64,000 bases of DNA from JBBQDZ01 sp038237515. GTDB taxonomy: Bacteria > Actinomycetota > Thermoleophilia > Gaiellales > Gaiellaceae. The position numbers and the translations under genes were made by a program. Of the stretch, positions 33,635 through 42,022 are shown piece by piece (the first letter of the stretch is position 1; each line of letters begins with the position of its first letter). The notes beneath the pieces were generated by a model. That model was not told the DNA's origin and ran no database searches. It saw only the letters and a list, made by a program, of their open reading frames with translations. The DNA is taken from the NCBI GenBank assembly GCA_038237515.1, contig JBBRYP010000009.1, forward strand, positions 18,762 to 82,761, written 5' to 3'.

Positions 33635-33640
33635 TAGCAT
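33635..33640 (+). promoter_or_regulatory. Leaderless -10 box TAGCAT
   Basis: TAGCAT ends 7 nt before the GTG at 33648. Confidence 0.5.
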
Positions 33641-33647
33641 CCGGCCG

Positions 33648-34988
33648 GTGCTCGACCCGAAGATCTTCAAGGCGTACGACGTGCGCGGGATCTATCCGAC
33701 CGAGCTCGACGAGGAGGGGGCGTACGCCATCGGCCGGGCATACGCGGCGCACCTCGAACCCAGCCGGATCGCGGTCGGGCGAGATATGCGCCTGTCGGCT
33801 CCGGGGATCGCGCAGGCGGTGATGGACGGCGCCGCCGACGGCGGGGTCGATGTCCTCGATCTGGGGCTCGTCGGCACGGAGATGGTCTATTTCGCGGTGG
33901 GAGAGCTCGGGCTGGGCGGAGGCATCGCGGTCACCGCCTCGCACAACCCGAAGGAGTACACGGGCATGAAGATCGTCCGGCGCGGCGCGCTTCCCGTCGG
34001 CGGCGAGTCGGGCCTGCTCGACATCCGCGACCGCGCCCTCCGCGGCTTCGACCGGAGCGCCGCCCGTGGCCGGATCCGCCCCGCCGACGTCTGGCCCGCG
34101 TTCGTCGAGCGCGTGCTGTCGTTCGTCGAGCTCGAGCGAATCCGGCCGCTGCGCGTCGTCCTCGATGCGGCGAACGGGATGGCCGGGGCGATGCTCCCGC
34201 CGGTGCTCGAACGCCTCCCGATCGACACCGTCCGCTGCTACTTCGATCCGGACGGGAGCTTCCCGAACCACGAGCCGAACCCGCTCCTGCCCGAGAATCG
34301 CGAGTTCATCGTCTCGAAGACGCTGGCGGAGGAGGCCGACTTCGGGGTTGCCTTCGACGGCGATGCCGATCGGTGCTTCTTCGTCGACGATACCGGTGAG
34401 TTCGTCCCGGGAGACTTCGTCACGGCGCTGCTCGCGGAGTCGATCCTCGCCCGTCACCCCGGGGAGAAGGTGATCTACGACGTGCGCGCCAGCTGGGCCG
34501 TGCCGGAGACGATCGAGCGCGCGGGTGGGACCGCCCTCGTGAACCGGGTCGGCCATGCCTACATCAAGCATCGGATGCGGAAAGACGATGCGGTCTTCGG
34601 CGGCGAGGTCTCCGGCCACTACTACTTCCGCGAGTTCTCGCAGGCCGACTCCGGGGTGATCCCGTTCCTGCTCATGCTCGAACTCGTCTCCATGCGAGCG
34701 GCCCGGCTGTCCGAGATCCTCGAGCCCTACCGCAAGCGCTACTTCATCACCGGCGAGCTCAACACGCCCGTCCCCGACGTCGCGCTCAAGCTCCAGGAGC
34801 TGCAGGAGCACTTCGGACGGGAGGGGAGGGTGAGCCATCTCGACGGGGTCTCGATCGACGCGCAGGATTGGCACATGAACGTCCGGCCATCGAACACGGA
34901 GCCGCTTCTGCGCCTGAACCTCGAAGCACGCACGTCGGAGCTGATGGAGCGAAAGCGCGACGAGGTGCTCGCGATGATCCGCTCCTGA
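33648..34988 (+). CDS. manB: Phosphomannomutase/phosphoglucomutase
   Basis: A 446-residue alpha-D-phosphohexomutase that interconverts hexose 1- and 6-phosphates for sugar-nucleotide synthesis. All four signatures are present: phospho-Ser loop TASHNPKEYTG (about 97-107), Mg loop DGDADR (about 239), sugar-binding GEVSGHYYF (about 322), and the phosphate-binding RPSNTEPLLR near the C-terminus. It begins LDPKIFKAYDVRG, the typical start of the family, right at a leaderless GTG. The frame is open far upstream but that part is non-coding. Glucose versus mannose preference is not decided. Confidence 0.92.
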   Translation: MLDPKIFKAYDVRGIYPTELDEEGAYAIGRAYAAHLEPSRIAVGRDMRLSAPGIAQAVMDGAADGGVDVLDLGLVGTEMVYFAVGELGLGGGIAVTASHNPKEYTGMKIVRRGALPVGGESGLLDIRDRALRGFDRSAARGRIRPADVWPAFVERVLSFVELERIRPLRVVLDAANGMAGAMLPPVLERLPIDTVRCYFDPDGSFPNHEPNPLLPENREFIVSKTLAEEADFGVAFDGDADRCFFVDDTGEFVPGDFVTALLAESILARHPGEKVIYDVRASWAVPETIERAGGTALVNRVGHAYIKHRMRKDDAVFGGEVSGHYYFREFSQADSGVIPFLLMLELVSMRAARLSEILEPYRKRYFITGELNTPVPDVALKLQELQEHFGREGRVSHLDGVSIDAQDWHMNVRPSNTEPLLRLNLEARTSELMERKRDEVLAMIRS

Positions 34989-35004
34989 GCTGCGCCGTTC
35001 GAGC

Positions 35005-35026
35005 GCCGGCGACGCGTGTCGCCGGC
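35005..35026 (+). terminator. Hairpin after phosphomannomutase
   Basis: GCCGGCGAC and GTCGCCGGC pair perfectly around GCGT, 16 bp after the stop. No T-run follows, as at other sites here. Confidence 0.55.
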
Positions 35027-35044
35027 AAGAGATGCCGCGGCGTC

Positions 35045-35050
35045 TACGAT
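35045..35050 (+). promoter_or_regulatory. Leaderless -10 box TACGAT
   Basis: TACGAT ends 7 nt before the GTG at 35058. Confidence 0.5.
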
Positions 35051-35057
35051 CGGGGCC

Positions 35058-35537
35058 GTGAGTCGGCGGGCGGGCCAGGTCACGGAGCGCAGGCCGCCCT
35101 TCCGTTTCTCCGCGTTCGCCCGCGTCGGCTTCTCGGACACCGATGCGCAGGGCATCGTCTATTACGGCCGGTACCTACCCTTCTTCGACGGCGCCCGTGT
35201 CGAGTACCACCGGCACCTGGGCCTCCTGCGGCTCGAGCCGCGCGAGCATGAGTTCGTGATGCGCGCGTGCACGATCGACTATCTCGCCCCGGCTCGCTTC
35301 GACGACGAGCTCGAGATCTTCGTGCGGGTGAGCCGTATCGGCCGCACGAGCGCGACGTACGAATTCGCGGCGTCCCGGGTACCCGACGACGTGCTCATGG
35401 TCACGGCCACGCAGACGCTCGTGCTCGTTGACGTGAAGCGGCGGCGGCCGGTCGAGGTCGACCAGGAGTACAGACGCGGCATCGAGCGTCTCGAGCGAGG
35501 TGCCGCCTCCGCCGGATCCCCTCGGACGGGGGATTGA
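35058..35537 (+). CDS. Acyl-CoA thioesterase, 4HBT/YbgC-like
   Basis: A 159-residue hot-dog-fold thioesterase that hydrolyses acyl-CoA. The active-site segment VGFSDTDAQGIVYYGRYLPFFDGARVEYHRHLG (about 22-54) contains the YbgC-type catalytic Asp (D-A-Q-G-x-V-Y-Y). FVMRACTIDYLAPARFDDELEIFVRV is the next conserved piece. The C-terminal 25 residues are probably disordered. The GTG start is set by its -10 box; there is no signal peptide. Confidence 0.85.
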   Translation: MSRRAGQVTERRPPFRFSAFARVGFSDTDAQGIVYYGRYLPFFDGARVEYHRHLGLLRLEPREHEFVMRACTIDYLAPARFDDELEIFVRVSRIGRTSATYEFAASRVPDDVLMVTATQTLVLVDVKRRRPVEVDQEYRRGIERLERGAASAGSPRTGD

Positions 35538-35559
35538 GTCGTTCCGGGGGTGCGCTTTC

Positions 35560-35721
35560 ATGTGGTGGGTGACGGATCAGCAGCGATGGATCTTCATGCG
35601 CGGACTCGAAGGACGGCCGGCGCTCGTGCGCTGGTTCGGGGGGCACGCGGTTCGCTTCTACCTCAAGGTCAGGGTCCGAGAGCGCCAGAGCCCTGCCAGA
35701 AGAGTCAACCAGGGCGCCTGA
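35560..35721 (+). CDS. Possible small ORF ending in a MITE-like sequence
   Basis: A 53-codon frame (MWWVTDQQRWIFMRGLEGRPALVRWFGGHAV...) rich in Trp and Arg. The last third is made of the short repeat at 35689. No ribosome binding site or -10 box is evident. It may be a gene fragment or chance; I would not assign a function. Confidence 0.2.
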   Translation: MWWVTDQQRWIFMRGLEGRPALVRWFGGHAVRFYLKVRVRERQSPARRVNQGA

Positions 35722-35754
35722 CAGGCATCCACCGGGGCCACTTCCCGGTGAGGT
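35689..35754. repeat. Short relative of the 48547 MITE
   Basis: It holds the 16-nt string CCAGGGCGCCTGACAG found at the left side of the 48547 element, directly followed by CATCCACCG-GGCCACTT-CCGG from that element's right side. It looks like a copy that has lost the central 90 bp or so. Confidence 0.5.
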
Positions 35755-35773
35755 CACCAATGCGCGAGCCGGC

Positions 35774-36139
35774 GTGAGCCGTGCTCAGGTCTACCGCGGG
35801 GCGCTCGAGGCGGTCGACCGTGTCGTCAATCGCGGCGGCGACGCGGATGACGTGCTGCGCGCCGTCGCCGCGATCCTCCACGAGCGGGCCGGCTACGCCA
35901 GGGCGGGGGTCTCCTTCGCTGGCGAGGGAAGGCTCGAGCTCGGCTCTGGGGCGGGCACTCCCGGCGGCGCGCCCGCGAGGTTCGCTGTCACCTTCGGCGG
36001 TCGGGAAGTCGCCGCGCTCGAGGTCCTGCCCGCACCGCGGACCGGCGACGAGCGTGCCTTCCTTGAGCGGGTCGCGCTCCTCGTCTCGCCCTACTGCTCC
36101 AGCGCCGCAGACAGCGGCGGCGAGGCCCGACGGGCGTAG
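35774..36139 (+). CDS. Small GAF-like domain protein
   Basis: A 121-residue soluble protein. ALEAVDRVVNRGGDADDVLRAVAAILHERAGYARAGVSFA, then FAVTFGGREVAALEVLP and FLERVALLVSPY, follows the GAF fold (helix, then beta sheet, then final helix). It has no output domain, so it may be a small-molecule sensor or a redox sensor of the fRMsr kind; the catalytic cysteines of the latter are not obvious. The start is a GTG with no clear -10 box. It converges on rel. Confidence 0.55.
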   Translation: MSRAQVYRGALEAVDRVVNRGGDADDVLRAVAAILHERAGYARAGVSFAGEGRLELGSGAGTPGGAPARFAVTFGGREVAALEVLPAPRTGDERAFLERVALLVSPYCSSAADSGGEARRA

Positions 36140-36157
36140 CGCCTCCCTGCCGTCGGA

Positions 36158-38365
36158 TCACGACGGAGTCATGCGATACGCGTCGAAGACGGCCTCGACG
36201 TTCCGCAGCGCCGTCAGCAGCGAGCGCAACTCCTTGACGTCCCCGACCTCCGCCGTGTACCAGTTCTTCGCGAGCTGATCCTCGACGACGCCGCCGTAGG
36301 ACACGATGTTGGCGCCGTGCTCGGCGAACGTCCGCGCGACGTCCTCGAGCAGGCGCGACCGATCCCAGGCATCGACCGCGATCTGGACGCGAAAGCTCGA
36401 GGAGGTGACGCCGCCGTCCCAAGAGACCGGCGTGAAGCGTTCGGCGTTCCGGCGCAGCGTCTTCACGTTCGGGCAGTCCTCGCGGTGGATGGTGATCCCC
36501 TTGCCGAGCGAGATGTAGCCGACGATCGGGTCGCCCGGCACCGGTGTGCAGCACTTCGCGAGCCGGACGAGCACGTCCTCGACTCCCGTCACGGCGATGC
36601 CGACGTTGTCGCTCGAGACGACGTTCCTCGCCTTCGGCGCCTTGAGCGGGATGGTCTCCTCGGATGCGACCTCTTCCGTCTTCAGCCGCTGGATCACCTT
36701 CTTGACGATCTGCCCTGCCTGGAGCTTCCCCTGGCCGAGCGCGATGTAGAAGTCCTCGGCTTTCTTGAAGCCCGTCTCTCGGATCACCTGGGCGAGCACC
36801 GCCGATCCGACGAGCTTGCGGTAGGGGAGGTTCTGCGAGCGGAGCGCGGACTCCAGCGCCTCACGCCCCTTCTGCTCGGAGTCCTCGCGGTTCTCGCGCG
36901 AGAACCACTGGCGGATCTTGTTCCGCGCGCGGGAGGAGGCCGCGAGCGACATCCAGTCGCGTGACGGGCCTCGGCCGCTCTTCGCGGTCAGGATTTCGAC
37001 GAAGTCGCCGCTGCGCAGCCGGTAGTGGAGCGGCACGATCCGACCGTTCACCTTCGAGCCGACGGTGCGGTGCCCGACGTCCGTGTGCACGGCGTAGGCG
37101 AAGTCGATCGGAGTCGACCCCGCCGGCAGCGTCTTCACGGCGCCCTTGGGGGTGAAGACGTACACCTCCTCGTCGAGCAGGTCGGTTCGGAAGTTCTTCA
37201 TGAACTCGCGCGGATCGGACTCGTCCGCCTGCCCGTCGATCAGCTGCTTGACCCAGGCGCGCCACTCGGCATCCTGACGGCCGCCCTTGCGGCGTTTGTA
37301 GAGCCAGTGCGCGGCGATCCCGAGTTCGGCGATGTCGTGCATCTCCCGCGTGCGCACCTGGATCTCGAGCGGCCGGCCCTTGGGTCCGATCACGGTCGTG
37401 TGCAGGGCGCGGTAGCCGTTGAACTTCGGCATCGCGATGTAGTCCTTGAAGCGGCCGGGCATCGGCTTCCAGAGCGAGTGGATGAGGCCGAGCGCGCCGT
37501 AGCAGTCGCGCGTCCCCTCGTCCCCGGAGCGCTCGGCGATCACGCGCATCGCCGTCAGGTCGTAGATCTCGTTGAACTCGCGACCCTTCTTGGCCATCTT
37601 GTCGTAGATGGAGTAGAAGTGTTTGGCGCGACTCGAGATCTCGGCCGGGATGTCGACCTTGTCAAGCTCTTTCTGGAGCACTCCGGCCGCCTCCCGCACG
37701 TGCTCCTCGCGGTCGGCCCGCCGCTCCGCGACCATCGTCTTGATCTCGGCGTACTTGCGCGGGTGGAGCGTCGCGAAGGCGAGGTCCTCCAGCTCCCATT
37801 TGAGCTCGTGGATGCCCAGGCGGTGCGCGAGGGGCGCGTAGACTTCGAGCGCCTCCTTCGCCTTGCGCACCTGGGTCTGCTTGCCGAGATACTCGATCGT
37901 GCGCAGGTTGTGGAGACGGTCGGCGAGCTTGATGAGGATCACGCGCCGATCCTCGGCCATGGCCATGATCATCTTCCGGTAGTTCTCGGCCTCCGCGTGC
38001 TCCCGGCTTTGGAAGTGGATCCGGGTCAGCTTCGTCACCCCGTCGACGAGCTTCGCGACCTCCTCCCCGAACTCCGCCCGCAGCGTGTCGAGGCTCGTAT
38101 CCGTGTCCTCGACGACGTCGTGGAGAAGCGCGGCGGCGAGCACCGGTTCCTCCTGGCGCAGCTCCGCCAGGATCTTCGCGACGCCGAACGGGTGGATGAT
38201 GAACTCCTCGCCGGAGCGGCGTTGCTGGCCTTCGTGCGCCTCCGCAGCGGCATGGAAGGCCCGCGTAAGCAGCTCCCGATCCACGTCCGGGTTGTACGCG
38301 GCGACATCGGAGATCAGCTCGTCGACCCGATCCTGCTGGCGCTCGGCTGCCTCCACGACGGCCAT
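36158..38365 (-). CDS. rel: Bifunctional (p)ppGpp synthetase/hydrolase Rel
   Basis: A 735-residue stringent-response enzyme that makes and degrades (p)ppGpp. The N-terminal HD hydrolase domain has HPFGVAKIL and LLHDVVEDTD (His82-Asp83), so hydrolysis should work. The synthetase domain has the RFKDYIAMPKFNGYRALHTTV stretch; its RxKD motif is the type found in bifunctional enzymes. A TGS domain (VYVFTPKGAVKTLPAGSTPIDFAYAVH, about 395-455) and a C-terminal ACT domain follow. The ATG is leaderless, with TAGACT 6 nt upstream. Confidence 0.95.
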   Translation of the reverse strand: MAVVEAAERQQDRVDELISDVAAYNPDVDRELLTRAFHAAAEAHEGQQRRSGEEFIIHPFGVAKILAELRQEEPVLAAALLHDVVEDTDTSLDTLRAEFGEEVAKLVDGVTKLTRIHFQSREHAEAENYRKMIMAMAEDRRVILIKLADRLHNLRTIEYLGKQTQVRKAKEALEVYAPLAHRLGIHELKWELEDLAFATLHPRKYAEIKTMVAERRADREEHVREAAGVLQKELDKVDIPAEISSRAKHFYSIYDKMAKKGREFNEIYDLTAMRVIAERSGDEGTRDCYGALGLIHSLWKPMPGRFKDYIAMPKFNGYRALHTTVIGPKGRPLEIQVRTREMHDIAELGIAAHWLYKRRKGGRQDAEWRAWVKQLIDGQADESDPREFMKNFRTDLLDEEVYVFTPKGAVKTLPAGSTPIDFAYAVHTDVGHRTVGSKVNGRIVPLHYRLRSGDFVEILTAKSGRGPSRDWMSLAASSRARNKIRQWFSRENREDSEQKGREALESALRSQNLPYRKLVGSAVLAQVIRETGFKKAEDFYIALGQGKLQAGQIVKKVIQRLKTEEVASEETIPLKAPKARNVVSSDNVGIAVTGVEDVLVRLAKCCTPVPGDPIVGYISLGKGITIHREDCPNVKTLRRNAERFTPVSWDGGVTSSSFRVQIAVDAWDRSRLLEDVARTFAEHGANIVSYGGVVEDQLAKNWYTAEVGDVKELRSLLTALRNVEAVFDAYRMTPS

Positions 38366-38371
38366 GCGCCC

Positions 38372-38377
38372 AGTCTA
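38372..38377 (-). promoter_or_regulatory. Leaderless -10 box TAGACT of rel
   Basis: Minus-strand TAGACT ends 6 nt before the ATG at 38365. Confidence 0.55.
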
Positions 38378-38453
38378 CTCCCGGCCTCCGGCGATCGATC
38401 CCCCGTCGAGGGGAGGACGCCGCGGCAGGGATTGCCGTTACGACATTGAACCG

Positions 38454-38600
38454 ATGGAACCGGTGCTTCGACGACGTCGAACCCGACGCAGGGCCCTCGA
38501 GCTCGCCCGCCTCCTGCTCGCGCTCGACGCGGCCTCGGGGGCTGAGTCCGGGGCGACGCCTCGCACGAGCCGCATCTCGCTGCGAGCGGCGCGCGGCTGA
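38454..38600 (+). CDS. Possible leaderless 48-residue basic protein
   Basis: A 48-residue frame in the rel-recJ gap on the opposite strand. It starts MEPVLRRRRTRRRALELARLLLALDAASG: a strongly basic start, then one amphipathic or hydrophobic helix. A GACATT hexamer ends 6 nt before the ATG, the same geometry as the leaderless genes nearby. No homologue is known to me. It is small enough to be chance. Confidence 0.35.
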   Translation: MEPVLRRRRTRRRALELARLLLALDAASGAESGATPRTSRISLRAARG

Positions 38601-38624
38601 GCCCGGGTGCGGCGGCCGCGGCTC

Positions 38625-40496
38625 TTACGCAGCCTGCGCGAGCGGCGGAGCCTCGAGCAACGCTCGGAACGTCGGGGATTCGAGGAGGTGTCGCCGGTTC
38701 GACGCGCCCGCGCCAAGTCCCAGCTCGTCGAACACCGCCCTCGCGTCGTCGCTCCAGCCGCTCTCGCCTGCCCGCCACATCGCCGCGAAGCGCTCGCGCA
38801 GCGCCTCGTAGCCCTCGGACGCCTCGAAGATCTCCCGGACGACGAGTTGCGGCGCGACCGTGCCGTTCCAACGGTTCTCCTGGAGACGGAAGGCGACGTC
38901 GTAGCGGCAGGACGCCCGGAAACGGTCGAGGTCGCGGCCCCGGCCGAAGGCGATCGCGCTGCCGGCGTCGCGGCGGCGCTCGTGGACCCGGAAGCGGAGA
39001 TGCTTCCCCTCCCCCACGGCGCTCAACTCGGCCAGCTCACAATCGGCGACGAGCAGCGTGACATTCGGGTTCCCGAGGCCGAAGGGCGCAAGGCGGCCAA
39101 GTTCCTCGCACAGGCCGAGGGTGAGTTCCGAGCCGTGGACGACAGCGTCGACGGCGGTGGTGCGATCGAGGTCGCGGTCGTCGAGTAGCCCACTCGCGTG
39201 GCGTCCGAAGGCGGCGGCGAACGCATCGACGCGATCCGGTTCGATCGACAGCCCGGCAGCCGCTCGGTGGCCCCCGAAGCGGCAGAGGTGCTCGGCGCAC
39301 ACCGCGAGCGCGGCATGGAGGTCGAACGCGGGGATGGAGCGGCCGGAGCCCTTCCAATCGCCCGCCGTGCCGGCGATCATCACGACCGGCCTCGAGAACC
39401 GCTCGACGAGCCGAGACGCGACGATTCCGATGACGCCTTCGTGCCAGCCCTCGTCCGCGAGCACGTAACCCCGCTGCCCGCGTCGCGAGGGCGGCCAGCT
39501 CTCCACCTGGGCGAGCGCCTCCCGCAGAATGCGATCCTCGACCGCCTGACGATCGCGATTGAGCTCCTCGAGACGGGCAGCGAGCTCCTCGGCCGGCGCG
39601 GCGTCGTCGGTCAGCAGCAGCTCGAGGGCGGCCTCCGGTCTTCCGAGCCGGCCGGCCGCGTTGATCCGCGGAGCGAGCCGGAAGCCGACGCCCGCCTCGT
39701 CCACCGTCGCGGGATCGACCCGAGCGCTCTGCATGAGCGCCCGGAGCCCGGGCTTCTGCGTGCGCGCGAGGCGCTTCAGGCCCGCGGACGCGAGCGCGCG
39801 GTTCTCGTCGACGAGCGGGACGACGTCGGCGATCGTGGCGAGGGCGACGAGGTCGAGATGGCGCTCCAGCAGCTCCGCCTCTGCCCCGAGGAGCGCCTGG
39901 CCGAGCTTGTAGACGACGCCGGTTCCGCAGAGCTCGGGGAAGGGATACTCGGACGGGCGCGTTGCGACGATGGGACAGGCGGGAAGCGTCTCTCCCGGCC
40001 TGTGGTGATCGGTGACGACGACCTCCAGGCCGGCCGCCCGCGCTTCCGCGACCTCGTCGATGGCGGTGATCCCGCAGTCGACCGTGAGCACGAGGCCGCA
40101 CCCTTGATCCGAGAGCCGGGCCAGCGTCTCGCGCGAGACGCCGTACCCCTCCTCGAAGCGGCTCGGGAGATGCCACTCGACGTCGGCACCCAGTTCGCGC
40201 AGGACGAGCACCGCCAGAGCTGTGGCGCAGATGCCGTCGACGTCGTAGTCACCGTGCACGCAGATGCGTCGACCGGCGTCGATCGCCCTGCGGATCGCGG
40301 CGCAGGCCTCGTCCATCGCGCCGAGCAGGAACGGGTCGTGAAGGGGCGGCCGTCCCTCGAGGAAGCGCTTCGCGGGCTCGACTTCGGCGAGTCCGCGGCG
40401 GACGAGCACGCTCGCCGTCGTAGCGCTCACACCGAGCGCCTCGGCCAGCGAGGCGGCCGCGCGAGGCGGGCAGGGAGCACGGATCGTCCAGCTCAT
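38625..40496 (-). CDS. recJ: Single-stranded-DNA exonuclease RecJ
   Basis: A 623-residue 5'-3' single-strand exonuclease for recombination and mismatch repair. The DHH-domain motifs are HGDYDVDG (81-88), LTVDCGITA (137-145) and VVTDHHRPG (160-168). The DHHA1 region includes GFRLAPRINAAGRLG and FGGHRAAAGLSI, and an OB-fold end follows. The length is usual for actinobacterial RecJ. Family A repeat copy 3 lies just upstream in the same direction. Confidence 0.93.
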   Translation of the reverse strand: MSWTIRAPCPPRAAASLAEALGVSATTASVLVRRGLAEVEPAKRFLEGRPPLHDPFLLGAMDEACAAIRRAIDAGRRICVHGDYDVDGICATALAVLVLRELGADVEWHLPSRFEEGYGVSRETLARLSDQGCGLVLTVDCGITAIDEVAEARAAGLEVVVTDHHRPGETLPACPIVATRPSEYPFPELCGTGVVYKLGQALLGAEAELLERHLDLVALATIADVVPLVDENRALASAGLKRLARTQKPGLRALMQSARVDPATVDEAGVGFRLAPRINAAGRLGRPEAALELLLTDDAAPAEELAARLEELNRDRQAVEDRILREALAQVESWPPSRRGQRGYVLADEGWHEGVIGIVASRLVERFSRPVVMIAGTAGDWKGSGRSIPAFDLHAALAVCAEHLCRFGGHRAAAGLSIEPDRVDAFAAAFGRHASGLLDDRDLDRTTAVDAVVHGSELTLGLCEELGRLAPFGLGNPNVTLLVADCELAELSAVGEGKHLRFRVHERRRDAGSAIAFGRGRDLDRFRASCRYDVAFRLQENRWNGTVAPQLVVREIFEASEGYEALRERFAAMWRAGESGWSDDARAVFDELGLGAGASNRRHLLESPTFRALLEAPPLAQAA

Positions 40497-40564
40497 CCCG
40501 ATCGACGGTACGGACGCCGTCGGACGCCGTCCTTGCGGGACGCAGCGAGTCCGAGCCGACGCGC

Positions 40565-40816
40565 GGCGAGGGCCAGGGGAAAGCGAGGGGCGAGTGAATC
40601 GCTGCGCTTTGCCGGGGGGCTCTCGCCCCCCGAGACCCCCGGCCGCCTACACCCTTCGAGGAGTTATCGCTACGGCTTCGCCTCCGCTCCAAGGGGGGAA
40701 CGGGGTTCCCCCCTTCGCCCCCTCCGGACACGTGCACTCGCCTGCCGGCTCGTGCATACCAACCAGTCCTCCAAGAACGCCGAGAGGTTCTCTGGGCACA
40801 GATGCTCTCCATCACC
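40565..40816 (-). repeat. Dispersed repeat family A, copy 3
   Basis: Read on the minus strand it runs CGGTGATGGAGAGCATCTGTG, GAGAACCTCTCGGCG, GCACGAGCCGGCAGGCGAGTGCA (split here by one or two changes), GAGGGGGCGAAGGGGGGAAC, CGATAACTCCTCGAAGGGTGT and the GGGGGGC hairpin. It is closest to copy 2. It fills most of the 383-bp gap between recJ and the gene at 40880; nothing else is seen in that gap. Confidence 0.7.
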
Positions 40817-40879
40817 GCGCGCGGGTCGCACTCGTTGCGCTCCGCATCCCCGCCCGCGGAAAGCGAAGACTCGTACGGG

Positions 40880-41161
40880 CTATTCGTGCGGGAGCGGTCC
40901 GACGAAGAAGGACAGCACCACCATGGCGCCGAGGACGGCCAACGTGACGGCGACGATCAGCCGGGGGTGCCGCTGGTTTCGCAGCGACTGGAGCGCGATC
41001 CTCACCCAGAGCGCGATCAGCATGACGGCGGCTCCGACGGCTGCGACGATCACGGGCGCGAGCACTGCGGCTCGATCCCACGAAAGCTCGAAGAGATACG
41101 CGACGAGGACGGTCACGCCCGCACACGCGAGCGCAGAACCGACGAGCAGCCTCGGCCTCAT
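40880..41161 (-). CDS. Small three-helix membrane protein
   Basis: A 93-residue membrane protein of unknown function. Three hydrophobic helices are visible: LLVGSALACAGVTVLVAYLF (5-24), AAVLAPVIVAAVGAAVMLIALWV (31-53) and RLIVAVTLAVLGAMVVLSFFVG (67-88). No charged catalytic residues stand out. The ATG is preceded by a weak GAAAAT hexamer at 6 nt. It is divergent from the gene at 41194 by 32 bp. Confidence 0.65.
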   Translation of the reverse strand: MRPRLLVGSALACAGVTVLVAYLFELSWDRAAVLAPVIVAAVGAAVMLIALWVRIALQSLRNQRHPRLIVAVTLAVLGAMVVLSFFVGPLPHE

Positions 41162-41167
41162 GAGGGT

Positions 41168-41187
41168 ATTTTCGCCGTTGGTATCCT
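41168..41187. promoter_or_regulatory. Divergent leaderless -10 boxes
   Basis: TATCCT (41182-41187) ends 6 nt before the plus GTG at 41194. On the minus strand GAAAAT (41168-41173) ends 6 nt before the ATG at 41161. Confidence 0.45.
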
Positions 41188-41193
41188 CCGCCC

Positions 41194-41649
41194 GTGCCGG
41201 AGGCGAACTACTCGTCGGGCGAGGACTACGTCGTCCAGTTCCTCGGCTATCACTTCTGCTTCAACGCGTTCGACTTCGAGCAGCGGGTCGTGGCCGCGGC
41301 GGTCAAGCTTGGACTGCTCGAGGTGAACGAGCTCGACGAGGACGAGACGGCGGACCTGGTCGAACTCGCCGCGCACGGACGGATCTACGAAGCGCGAAGC
41401 GGTTTCGGCCGCTACCTCGTCCGCCACTGGGAACGGATCGCCCTCAACGAGGGGGAATCGCTCGTCTACTGGCTGCGAAAGCTCATCTTCCGGGGGGCGT
41501 GGCTCGACCATCGGGTCAAGGAAGGCCTGCTCGAGGTGAGCTGGGACGAGGAGGAGGCGGAGTTCGCCTATCGAGATCCCCGGGGTGGACGCGCTCTGCT
41601 GGAGCTCGCTCCCGTGCCCTCCTGGCACGCGCTCCAGTTCAGGCGGTAG
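41194..41649 (+). CDS. Conserved-looking protein of unknown function
   Basis: A 151-residue soluble acidic protein that I do not recognise. It begins PEANYSSGEDYVVQFLGYHFCFNAFDFEQRVVAAAVKLGLLEV, followed by acidic helices (ELDEDETADLVELAAHGRIYEAR) and Trp-containing segments (RHWERIALNEGESLVYWLRKLIFRGAWLDHRV). No signal peptide or membrane helix. Its leaderless GTG start and codon pattern support a real gene. The last 11 bp overlap the convergent vapC-like gene. Confidence 0.65.
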   Translation: MPEANYSSGEDYVVQFLGYHFCFNAFDFEQRVVAAAVKLGLLEVNELDEDETADLVELAAHGRIYEARSGFGRYLVRHWERIALNEGESLVYWLRKLIFRGAWLDHRVKEGLLEVSWDEEEAEFAYRDPRGGRALLELAPVPSWHALQFRR

Positions 41650-42022
41650 GTCCGCGAGTCTCGACCAGATCTCCGATCAGGGCGAAATCTTTCGGGTTCT
41701 TTGTCAAGAGCGGGACCTTGTGCACGTTCGCTGTGGCGGCGATGACGAGGTCGAGAGCTCGTCGGCGCGGCTTGCCGCCACGATTTACAACGGCGGCCGC
41801 GAGCCGCCCCCATTCCCGGGCGACCGCGGCGTCGACCGGCAGCGGGTCGAAGGTAGCCTCGATCACGCCGAGCCGTTGTGAACGGCGAGCTCGCTCATCC
41901 TCTGAGCTGGCGACGAGGACGCCGAAGTGCAACTCCGCGAGCGACGCGGCGCTGACGGCGCCTTCGAGGTCGCCCGGACTTTCCGCGGCGATCAGGACCG
42001 AAGTGTCGAGGAGGACGCGCAC
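41639..42022 (-). CDS. vapC: PIN-domain toxin VapC
   Basis: A 127-residue PIN-domain ribonuclease. The acidic active-site residues are visible: Asp6 in VLLDTSVLI, Glu29 in ASLAELHFG, and Asp in RALDLVIAATA (about 91), with a further acidic position in LTKNPKDF. It probably cleaves a specific tRNA or rRNA when free of antitoxin. It starts immediately after the antitoxin stop, so the two are co-translated. It overlaps the end of the convergent gene by 11 bp. Confidence 0.88.
   Translation of the reverse strand: MRVLLDTSVLIAAESPGDLEGAVSAASLAELHFGVLVASSEDERARRSQRLGVIEATFDPLPVDAAVAREWGRLAAAVVNRGGKPRRRALDLVIAATANVHKVPLLTKNPKDFALIGDLVETRGPTA

Noticed and set aside
35560..35721. Treating the 53-codon frame as a firm gene
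   Set aside because: Its 3' third is repeat-derived and no start signal is visible.
38454..38600. Function for the 48-residue frame
   Set aside because: No homology or context supports a role; only the start geometry suggests that it is real.
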